Below, piece by piece: positions 1 through 4,937 of a DNA stretch of 8,488 bases. The translations under genes were made by a program, and so were the position numbers. This stretch comes from Christensenella sp. UBA767 (GTDB lineage: Bacteria; Bacillota; Clostridia; Christensenellales; CAG-917): the NCBI GenBank assembly GCA_002297185.1, contig DBJV01000080.1, positions 1-8,488 of the forward strand, read 5' to 3'. Each line of letters begins with the position of its first letter. The stretch's first letter is position 1. The notes under the pieces are model-generated. The model worked only from the letters and a program-made list of their open reading frames with translations, was not told the origin of the DNA and ran no database searches.

Positions 1-9
1 GGGTGCTTT

Positions 10-39
10 CGCGTTATGCATCGATTTATCGCAGTTTTA
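10..39. repeat. Partial repeat copy related to the palindromic element end
   Basis: Bases 10-27 (CGCGTTATGCATCGATTT) recur exactly at 2915-2932. With the following bases, 26 of 29 positions match 2915-2943. Bases 28-39 (ATCGCAGTTTTA) are also identical to 2879-2890, the right end of the palindromic element that follows the DUF1858 gene. This is therefore probably the right-hand end of another copy whose body lies before the window. The matches are read directly; membership of one repeat family is inferred. Confidence 0.6.
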
Positions 40-137
40 CAAACATACTAAAATACTTTTCACATTATCATATTTACATAAACTCACTAAACTAATAAAA
101 TTCTTTACTATAACTCTTATCAGCTCACAGCAACCAA

Positions 138-161
138 TACAAATTCCAATTACAAATTCCA
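138..161. repeat. Short 11-bp direct repeat in AT-rich leader
   Basis: TACAAATTCCA occurs at 138-148 and again at 151-161, a 13-base period. It lies about 110 bases upstream of the proposed promoter of the SPFH gene. It could be a protein-binding site or chance in AT-rich DNA. Apart from this I see nothing convincing between 40 and 250. Confidence 0.25.
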
Positions 162-250
162 CAATCTTCTTTTCAACCGCATCAAATGCAAAAAAATAAT
201 ATAAAATAAATATACCCGTGCGAATATTGCATGCAAACAAATAATTTTTC

Positions 251-278
251 TTGTAATTGGCGCAATGTATGCTATAAT
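251..278 (+). promoter_or_regulatory. Predicted sigma-A-type promoter of the SPFH/zinc-ribbon module
   Basis: A perfect TATAAT (273-278) is preceded by TGC, giving an extended -10 element. A weak -35 (TTGTAA, 251-256) sits 16 bases upstream. Transcription would start near 285, leaving a leader of about 25 bases that contains the strong GGAGG at 300-304. I do not see a sigma-W-like promoter, although the B. subtilis relatives of these genes are sigma-W controlled. Confidence 0.6.
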
Positions 279-310
279 AATCTAAAATAAAGCAATCTCG
301 GAGGACATCT

Positions 311-1426
311 ATGGGATTTATTAAAAAACAACTTCTCAAAGTCATTCAATGGGAAGACAGCAGTCAAAATACTCTCGTTCATAAGTTTGAGTATGACGAT
401 AGATATGCCATCATGAAAGGATCTGAACTTATCGTCAGACCTTCACAAGCGGCAATTTTCTTGTATCGCGGCTCCGTATGCGACGTTTTCACGGAAGGCA
501 ACTGGAAACTCGACGAAGGTTCCACACCCGTTCTCACCGCAATCGCAAACTGGAAATACGCCTTTGAAAACCCCAAACAAGTTGACGTGTATTACGTCAA
601 TCTCAAACGCTTTACGCAAATGAAGTGGGGTACGCCCAACCCGATCATGATGCGCGACAAGGACTTCGGCATGATCCGCATCGCAGGTCACGGCGAGTAT
701 TCCTTCCACGTAATGAATCCGGAACTCTTCATGAAAGAGATCTACGGCACCACTCATTCTTATAAGACGGAAGATATCGAAGAGCATCTCAAATCTTTGG
801 TGCTTGCAGAACTCACCGATTTGCTTGGCGAGTGCGAAATTCCTGCGCTCGAACTTGCGGCAAACTATCTCGAACTCGGCGAAACCGCAGCAAAGCAAGT
901 CGCACCCAGATTCAACGAAATCGGTCTTGACATCGACAACATCATCATCCGCAACTTCAAACTTCCCGAGACAGTCGAGAAGGCAATGGACAAGCGCACC
1001 ACTCTCGGCGTATTCGACGGCAAGATGAACGACTACGCTCAATACGAATCCGTCCAAGCAATGCGCGACGCGGCAAACAACCCCGGTATGGGCGGTATGT
1101 TCGGCGCAGCAGGCATCGGTCTCGGTATGGGTGCAAGAGTAGGCAATCAATTCGCACAAAATCTCGACGAGGCAAGCACTCAAAAAGTTAAATGCACCAA
1201 GTGCGGCGCAAGCGTCAAAGCAGGCATGAAATTCTGCCCCGAATGCGGCGCAAAAATGGGCGCAGTTGCAACCGTCAAATGCGGCAAATGCGGCGCAGAA
1301 GTCCCCGAAGGCAGCAAGTTCTGCCCCGAATGCGGTGAGGCTTTGAACGCAACTTGCCCCAACTGCAAAGCACCCGTCAAAGCAGGCAGCAAATTCTGCC
1401 CCGAGTGCGGAACCAAACTTGACTGA
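311..1426 (+). CDS. SPFH-domain protein with three C-terminal zinc ribbons (YdjI-like)
   Basis: This 371-residue protein is an SPFH (band-7/flotillin-type) protein of the YdjI family, often misnamed 'virion core protein'. The SPFH region covers roughly residues 20-240. A Gly/Met-rich linker (about 257-275) leads to three zinc ribbons, each CxxC-x10-CxxC, with cysteines at 295/298/309/312, 324/327/338/341 and 349/352/363/366. The ribbon DNA is itself repetitive. No signal peptide or membrane segment is visible, so it should be cytosolic and reach the membrane through a partner. The start is supported by GGAGG (300-304) six bases before ATG. The next gene, 22 bases downstream, encodes a membrane-anchored zinc-ribbon protein, matching B. 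subtilis, where YdjI is recruited to membranes by YdjG and YdjH. A role in membrane stress is inferred from that family. The family call is firm; the function in this organism is not. Confidence 0.85.
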   Translation: MGFIKKQLLKVIQWEDSSQNTLVHKFEYDDRYAIMKGSELIVRPSQAAIFLYRGSVCDVFTEGNWKLDEGSTPVLTAIANWKYAFENPKQVDVYYVNLKRFTQMKWGTPNPIMMRDKDFGMIRIAGHGEYSFHVMNPELFMKEIYGTTHSYKTEDIEEHLKSLVLAELTDLLGECEIPALELAANYLELGETAAKQVAPRFNEIGLDIDNIIIRNFKLPETVEKAMDKRTTLGVFDGKMNDYAQYESVQAMRDAANNPGMGGMFGAAGIGLGMGARVGNQFAQNLDEASTQKVKCTKCGASVKAGMKFCPECGAKMGAVATVKCGKCGAEVPEGSKFCPECGEALNATCPNCKAPVKAGSKFCPECGTKLD

Positions 1427-1448
1427 TATAAAGCCAAAGGTGCTATAA

Positions 1449-2522
1449 ATGACTGACGATTTTTCTTACAACGTATCTTCTGTCGTCAAATGCGACAACT
1501 GTGGAGCGGACATGACGTACGATCCCTCTATAAACGCGCTCAAATGCAAATATTGCGGCGCAACGCATCCCGTTGACAAGAAGATAAGTTATAGAAGAGA
1601 TTATCTTGCAGAGGTCGCTCACGGCGATGTTACAGAGGACAAGCAAGTGTATAAATGTCCCAACTGCGCAGGCGATATTCCGCTCGAATCTTACGATACG
1701 GCGGTGAAATGCCCCTATTGCGGCGCAACCAACGTCATTAGACTGGAGGATCTCAAAGGTCTCAAGCCTGACAGCATCCTTCCGTTTGCCATTTCCCAAC
1801 AAGGCGCGTCCGATTCAGGCAAAAAGTGGATAAAAAAGAAACTTTTTGCACCTATTAAACTCAAACGCAGCTTTTCCGTCAACAACTTCAAGGGCGTGTA
1901 TATCCCGTCCTATGCGTTCACCACGCAAACGAACTCCAGTTACGAGGGCAGACTCGGCGAGAGAAAGACGAGAATGGTAGGCAGCGGCAAAGATCGCCAT
2001 ATGGAGACGTATATCGATTGGTACAAAGTCAGCGGAACTACGGACAAGTATTTCGAGGACGTACCCGTCGAGGCAAGCACCCAACTCACTCAAAAGGAAC
2101 TCAACAAAATCTTGCCTTACGACACCGAGAATATCGAGGCGTACAACAAGGACTACATAGCAGGTTTCAACGCAGAGAGATACGACACTTCGTTGCACGA
2201 CGGCTTTTCCATTGCGCAAGGACAAATGGAGGATTCCATTAGAAAGCAAATCGTATCCAGCTACGGCGCAGACGTGGTGGATTATCTCAACGTGGATACC
2301 GATTACAACGACACGCAGTTTAGATACATGCTGTTGCCGCTTTGGGTTTGCGCCTACAAGTATCGCAACAAAGCGTACCGCTTTATAATCAACGGTCGCA
2401 CAGGCAAATCCACGGGCAAATCACCCGTATCACCGCTCAAAGTCATCATCACCATCCTCATCGCACTCGGACTTATCGTGCTTGCGGCATGGCTGTGGCT
2501 CAATAGCGGCGGCTCAAATTGA
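1449..2522 (+). CDS. Membrane-anchored double zinc-ribbon protein (YdjG-like)
   Basis: This 357-residue protein has two TFIIB-type zinc ribbons at its N terminus, with cysteines 15/18/33/36 and 70/73/88/91. A soluble middle domain of about 230 residues follows, then one hydrophobic segment at about 332-351 (VIITILIALGLIVLAAWLWL) close to the C terminus. This suggests a tail-anchored protein with the ribbons in the cytoplasm. Such proteins are sometimes misannotated as PriA-like helicases, but no helicase motifs are present. It resembles YdjG, which partners the SPFH protein YdjI and the phage-shock protein PspA in B. subtilis. The start has an AAAGGTG site (1436-1442) six bases before ATG. 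The 22-base gap to the SPFH gene, without a terminator, argues for one transcript. It probably forms the membrane receptor for the SPFH protein, which is inference. Confidence 0.78.
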   Translation: MTDDFSYNVSSVVKCDNCGADMTYDPSINALKCKYCGATHPVDKKISYRRDYLAEVAHGDVTEDKQVYKCPNCAGDIPLESYDTAVKCPYCGATNVIRLEDLKGLKPDSILPFAISQQGASDSGKKWIKKKLFAPIKLKRSFSVNNFKGVYIPSYAFTTQTNSSYEGRLGERKTRMVGSGKDRHMETYIDWYKVSGTTDKYFEDVPVEASTQLTQKELNKILPYDTENIEAYNKDYIAGFNAERYDTSLHDGFSIAQGQMEDSIRKQIVSSYGADVVDYLNVDTDYNDTQFRYMLLPLWVCAYKYRNKAYRFIINGRTGKSTGKSPVSPLKVIITILIALGLIVLAAWLWLNSGGSN

Positions 2523-2564
2523 TATAAATAAAATTTGTATAATCTACAATCGGAGGTAAAAACA

Positions 2565-2765
2565 ATGATCACGAAAGACATGCTCATCATCGACGTTCTC
2601 GCACAAGGCGATCCCGACAAACTCGCAGAAGTATTGCAAGAGAGCGGAATGCATTGCTTGCATTGCATGCTCGCACACGGCGAAACTCTTGAAGAGGCAG
2701 CAGCAGTGCATTGCATCGACGTGGATAAGCTCGTTGAGAAACTCAACCAAGTCGTCGAAGGTTAA
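2565..2765 (+). CDS. DUF1858 small redox-disulfide protein
   Basis: This 66-residue protein belongs to the DUF1858 / 'hybrid cluster protein-associated redox disulfide' family. The signature is the CxxC pair (Cys31, Cys34) in GMHCLHC, followed by GETLEEAA and the H-x-I-D segment. It is rich in possible metal or redox ligands: His30, His33, His38, His49 and a third cysteine, Cys50. No signal or membrane segment is seen. The ATG at 2565 is chosen because CGGAGG (2551-2556) lies eight bases upstream; an in-frame TTG at 2535 lies upstream of that site and is unlikely. It follows the YdjG-like gene by 42 bases, a gap that contains a TATAAT (2538-2543) with no good -35, so it may share the upstream transcript or have its own weak promoter. 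No hybrid cluster protein gene is nearby. Its substrate is unknown; the family call is good. Confidence 0.85.
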   Translation: MITKDMLIIDVLAQGDPDKLAEVLQESGMHCLHCMLAHGETLEEAAAVHCIDVDKLVEKLNQVVEG

Positions 2766-2891
2766 AACTGCGCTATTTAGCGAATAACTGCGTCAGAGCC
2801 ACTTGCTCGTCCAGTCACGTATGTTTTAGTACGTTAGGCTGCCCGTTCAAGTGGCTCTTTCTTGTTCTTCATCTAAATATCGCAGTTTTAA
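2762..2891. repeat. Nested palindromic element after the DUF1858 gene
   Basis: The 130-base segment folds back on itself through several nested inverted repeats. TTAAAACTGCG (2762-2772) pairs exactly with CGCAGTTTTAA (2881-2891). TATTTAG (2774-2780) pairs with CTAAATA (2873-2879). AGAGCCACTTG (2795-2805) pairs with CAAGTGGCTCT (2848-2858). ACGTA (2817-2821) pairs with TACGT (2830-2834). Its left arm overlaps the TAA stop of the preceding gene. The end sequence recurs at 28-39 and, altered, near 2935-2944. It may be a REP- or MITE-like dispersed element, a structured 3' end, or both. No protein is encoded. Confidence 0.7.
2795..2866 (+). terminator. Possible terminator for the DUF1858 gene
   Basis: The 11-base perfect stem 2795-2805/2848-2858, with a 42-base loop carrying its own small hairpin, is followed by a T-rich run (TTTCTTGTT). 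It lies 30 bases after the stop codon. The long loop and interrupted T-tract make it less typical than the stem at 3371-3400, which could also end transcripts from this side. Confidence 0.4.
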
Positions 2892-2914
2892 CAATCGTAA
2901 CAATTACTATTAAA

Positions 2915-2962
2915 CGCGTTATGCATCGATTTGGCACAGTTTTTAAAAACACGCTATTTAGC
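2915..2962. repeat. Junction of right-end-like and left-end-like repeat sequences
   Basis: Bases 2915-2943 are the second copy of the repeat at 10-38 (26 of 29 identical). Directly after it, 2943-2962 resembles the left end of the palindromic element (17 of 20 identical to 2762-2781, including an exact CGCTATTTAGC). Where they meet, GTTTTTAAAAAC (2939-2950) is a perfect 12-base palindrome. This looks like one element ending where a second, decayed one begins. Confidence 0.5.
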
Positions 2963-2988
2963 AGTCGTCACATAAATACTCCGAATTG

Positions 2989-3040
2989 TCATTCCGCCAA
3001 TGTCGAGTGAGGAAACTTGCTTGCAAGGGTTTCCGAATGA
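2989..3040. repeat. Imperfect fold-back repeat
   Basis: TCATTC (2989-2994) pairs with GAATGA (3035-3040), GGAAAC (3011-3016) with GTTTCC (3029-3034), and CTTG (3016-3019) with CAAG (3024-3027). The opening GTCATTCCG resembles the start of dispersed fold-back repeats that I recall from many bacterial genomes, but I cannot check identity. No gene function is implied. Confidence 0.4.
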
Positions 3041-3061
3041 TGTTATTTTTGAAGTGATTGC

Positions 3062-3152
3062 ATTTGCAGGTATGCAAATATAAGCCGCAGGCTTGCGCTA
3101 TCAGCGCACAATCACGGGGCAGCAAAGCGACCGTGGGAATCCAGCCGAAGGC
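3062..3152. repeat. Irregular upstream hairpins of the array
   Basis: Several short perfect hairpins precede the regular array: ATTTGCA/TGCAAAT (3062-3079), GCC/GGC (3084-3092), TGCGCT/AGCGCA (3094-3108), CACGG/CCGTG (3113-3135) and GCC/GGC (3144-3152). ATCAC follows or joins some of them (3111-3115, 3155-3159), like a degraded form of the ATATCACT spacer further on. They may be decayed units of the same array. Confidence 0.4.
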
Positions 3153-3174
3153 GCATCACATAATACTCCACAAC

Positions 3175-3279
3175 TGCGCCGTGGCGCAATATCACTTTTG
3201 GCGCAAGCCAAAAATATCACTCTCGCTTTGCGAGAATATCACTTGCGCGTAGTGCAAATATCACTGCGCCAAGGGCGCA
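3175..3279. repeat. Tandem hairpin array with ATATCACT spacers
   Basis: Five hairpins lie in a row: TGCGCC/GGCGCA (3175-3188), TTTTGGC/GCCAAAA (3196-3213), TCTCGC/GCGAGA (3221-3235), TTGCGC/GTGCAA (3243-3257, one G-T pair) and TGCGCC/GGCGCA (3265-3279). Loops are 2-4 bases. An identical ATATCACT separates them, starting at 3189, 3214, 3236 and 3258 (steps of 25, 22 and 22 bases); its last T usually also starts the next stem. Arms vary between units but remain complementary. No CRISPR-like constant repeat or cas gene is present. The role is unknown; a REP-like mobile element or a recombinase or transposase substrate is possible. Confidence 0.75.
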
Positions 3280-3283
3280 ATAA

Positions 3284-3318
3284 CGCTTTTATGATATTTT
3301 GTTCGCTTTTATGATATT
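3284..3318. repeat. 15-bp direct repeat closing the hairpin array
   Basis: CGCTTTTATGATATT occurs at 3284-3298 and 3304-3318, a 20-base period. Its TGATAT core is the reverse complement of the ATATCA in the array spacers, so the motif changes orientation at this edge. It probably belongs to the same element as the hairpins. Confidence 0.6.
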
Positions 3319-3362
3319 GACATATGTCAAAATGACATAAATTACCCCTAAAAATGACATAA
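3317..3362. repeat. TGACAT palindrome and direct-repeat cluster
   Basis: TTGACATATGTCAA (3317-3330) is a perfect 14-base palindrome made of TGACAT half-sites. AAAATGACATAA then occurs at 3329-3340 and 3351-3362, exactly 22 bases apart, about two helical turns. This arrangement fits a dimeric DNA-binding protein site or a mobile-element end. No regulator or transposase gene is in the window. Confidence 0.5.
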
Positions 3363-3370
3363 TTTTAATC

Positions 3371-3400
3371 AAAAAACATCGCACTTTTGCGATGTTTTTT
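3371..3400. terminator. Bidirectional intrinsic terminator between DUF1858 and spmB
   Basis: A perfect 13-base stem, AAAAAACATCGCA (3371-3383) with TGCGATGTTTTTT (3388-3400), closes a CTTT loop. Both strands end in a T-run, so it can stop transcription either way. It lies 25 bases beyond the spmB stop codon on the minus strand and is the clear end of the spmAB operon. Confidence 0.85.
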
Positions 3401-3425
3401 TATGGGAAATTGATTAAATTCTGGC

Positions 3426-3932
3426 TCACATAACTCTGCAAAGGGCGCAGGCGATGAGTGCGCCGAGGATGGTTGCGAATATGGAAACAGGGATAGCATA
3501 GCGTAGTTTTTTGGCTTTGCAAGCGGACAAATATACGGCGGAAATATAGAAAATAGTTTCACTTCCGCCTGCAATTACGGCGGCGCATCTTGCAATATAA
3601 GAGTCCGCGCCGTAGCGCGAAATTATGTCCTCGAGCAGCGCAATCGTGCCGTTCCCCGACAGCGGAACGAGCAAAATAAGTTCGGCAATTTCGCTTGGAA
3701 TACCTATATATCCGAGGGGTTTTGCAAGCAGTTTTGCCACCTCTTCGCTCAGTCCGCTCGCCTTGAAAAGCGCTATGCAAACGAAGATTGTGGCTATATA
3801 CGGGAAGATGCTTTTGACAAGCGAAAGCGAGTCTTTTGTGCCTTGCAAAAAGCAGTCATAAACGCGAACCTTTTTGACCACGCACACGATTATCATAAGC
3901 AGCAAAATGACGGGAAGTATATATATGCTCAT
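3426..3932 (-). CDS. spmB: Spore maturation protein B
   Basis: This 168-residue membrane protein matches SpmB (about 178 residues in B. subtilis). Hydrophobic segments lie near residues 3-20, 41-57, 80-97, 118-135 and 144-165. Typical family segments are PLSGNGTIALLEDI (about 90-103) and GGSETIFYISAVYL (about 121-134). SpmB carries a nucleoside-recognition (Gate) domain and works with SpmA in spore core dehydration and heat resistance in Bacillus and Clostridium; the exact reaction is not known to me. Its ATG overlaps the spmA stop by four bases (ATGA, 3929-3932), and GAGG (3941-3944) lies eight bases upstream, so the two are co-transcribed and perhaps translationally coupled. The bidirectional hairpin at 3371-3400 ends the operon. 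Nothing looks truncated. Confidence 0.92.
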   Translation of the reverse strand: MSIYILPVILLLMIIVCVVKKVRVYDCFLQGTKDSLSLVKSIFPYIATIFVCIALFKASGLSEEVAKLLAKPLGYIGIPSEIAELILLVPLSGNGTIALLEDIISRYGADSYIARCAAVIAGGSETIFYISAVYLSACKAKKLRYAIPVSIFATILGALIACALCRVM

Positions 3933-4597
3933 TTGTTTTTCCTCAATCTCGATTTTCCTTTAAAATTGCAAAACGCAGGCTTTATGCCTTTATTATGCAA
4001 TGATAAAATAGGCGTTATGGCATTTTGTGTGTTTTTGTCCTTTGGCTTTTTGAGCGATAAAACCTTGCAGATTATCATGCCGCAAAGCGTTGCGATACCG
4101 CTTGAAATGAGGGTGGGAATTATGATGTCCGACGCACTTTGAGAGCCGTGCGAGGCACGCATTGCAACCACGGTTGCAGGGATGAGTTGTATGGATGTTG
4201 CGTTGATTACGAGCAGCATAATCATATTGTCCGTAGCCCTTGCGCTGCCGTCCTCCATTGCGCGCATTGCCTTGATGCCTGCAGGGGTTGCAACGCCGCC
4301 CATACTCAGCATATTTGCAGACAGGTTTATACATATCCAATCATACGCCTCTTCGCTTTCGTTCTTGAATATTTTGCGTGCAATCGGCTTTAGAAGTTTG
4401 GACAGTTTTTTGTCAAGTTTGGTCTTTGTCGCCATGTCGAGAACGGACAGCCAAACGGCGTAAATTGCTGTGAGTTTTATAATCAGCGTTATCGCCTGCC
4501 CAACACCGTCAATCATCGTAGGGAACGCACTTTCGGGCGACTTTATTATCATCGCCACGATAGATGCGAAAGTTATCACTAAAAAAGCTATACTCAT
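3929..4597 (-). CDS. spmA: Spore maturation protein A
   Basis: This 222-residue membrane protein matches SpmA. Recognisable segments are NLSANMLSMGGVATPAGIKAM (about 111-131) and INATSIQLIPATVVAMRA (about 151-168), both characteristic of this Gate-domain family. It is about 26 residues longer than the 196-residue B. subtilis SpmA; the extra length is a basic C-terminal tail (ending KSRLRKNK) just before spmB. The ATG at 4597 is fixed by an in-frame TAA twelve bases upstream, although no good Shine-Dalgarno sequence precedes it. In B. subtilis the spm genes are made in the mother cell under sigma-E. Here CATATACT, on the minus strand about 25-35 bases upstream of the start, resembles a sigma-E -10, but I could not find a matching -35. 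Its presence suggests a spore former or a recent descendant of one. Confidence 0.92.
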   Translation of the reverse strand: MSIAFLVITFASIVAMIIKSPESAFPTMIDGVGQAITLIIKLTAIYAVWLSVLDMATKTKLDKKLSKLLKPIARKIFKNESEEAYDWICINLSANMLSMGGVATPAGIKAMRAMEDGSARATDNMIMLLVINATSIQLIPATVVAMRASHGSQSASDIIIPTLISSGIATLCGMIICKVLSLKKPKDKNTQNAITPILSLHNKGIKPAFCNFKGKSRLRKNK

Positions 4598-4937
4598 AGT
4601 ATAAGTTTATTTTCGCGCGCAAGAGTATATGTCATAACTTATTTACTTTTTGCAAATAAAGATGTATAATGTATAAACTGTAAACAAAATTTGCATAAAG
4701 CGCAGTCCAAAGAACAATAATCAAAGGCTGAAAAACAGACAAAAACGAACAATCGAAAGTGCAAATTTTAATCAAACATAAACGCCCAAATTTGATTTGG
4801 AAACAATCAGATTTGAGTAAAAAATAACCAAAATCAGGTGTAATATACATTCAAATTCTGATAAGTTTTTATCAGGGTTGGCAAACAAAAAACAAAATTC
4901 GAGGCGAGTAACATTGGCTTGCCAAAGAGGTGCAAAT
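4598..4937. other. Divergent spmA-metG intergenic region and metG leader
   Basis: This 340-base AT-rich stretch separates the divergent spmA and metG genes. It holds the promoter listed at 4642-4670 and, near the metG start, a set of small inverted repeats. CTGATAA (4858-4864) pairs with TTATCAG (4869-4875). TTGGCAA (4878-4884) can pair with TTGCCAA (4919-4925), but TTGGC (4914-4918) can also pair with GCCAA (4921-4925), which touches the metG Shine-Dalgarno. I see no T-box core sequence and no SAM riboswitch. A second AT-rich -10-like motif (TAATAT, 4841-4846) lacks a suitable -35. Confidence 0.5.
4642..4670 (+). promoter_or_regulatory. Predicted metG promoter
   Basis: TTTACT (4642-4647) and a perfect TATAAT (4665-4670) are separated by 17 bases, as expected for a sigma-A promoter; the -35 matches consensus at four of six positions. 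It would give metG a leader of about 260 bases, long enough for leader control. Confidence 0.5.

Noticed and set aside
37..345. 102-codon minus-strand open frame upstream of the SPFH gene
   Set aside because: It runs across the SPFH promoter and start, lies in AT-rich DNA, and its Cys/Ile/Phe-rich product resembles no family I know.
443..1183. 246-codon open frame antisense to the SPFH gene
   Set aside because: It lies wholly opposite a well-supported gene; the His/Cys/Val-rich composition is typical of an antisense shadow.
311..1426. Viral origin suggested by the 'virion core protein' name of YdjI-like proteins
   Set aside because: That label is a historical misannotation; the SPFH domain and zinc ribbons fit a cellular membrane-associated protein, and no phage genes are nearby.
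1449..2522. PriA-like helicase identity for the second gene
   Set aside because: Only zinc ribbons are shared; no Walker or helicase motifs are present and the protein ends in a membrane segment.
2535..2564. TTG start extending the DUF1858 protein by ten residues
   Set aside because: The extension would span the strong CGGAGG site that serves the ATG at 2565.
3175..3279. CRISPR array
   Set aside because: The constant part is only 8 bases, the variable parts are self-complementary hairpins, and no cas gene is present.
3058..3314. Small plus-strand open frames of 64 and 73 codons across the hairpin region
   Set aside because: They pass through the hairpin array, lack a convincing ribosome site, and their sequence merely reflects the repeats.
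4671..4937. T-box or SAM riboswitch in the metG leader
   Set aside because: I could not find the conserved T-box core, a matching specifier/terminator arrangement, or SAM-I core elements.
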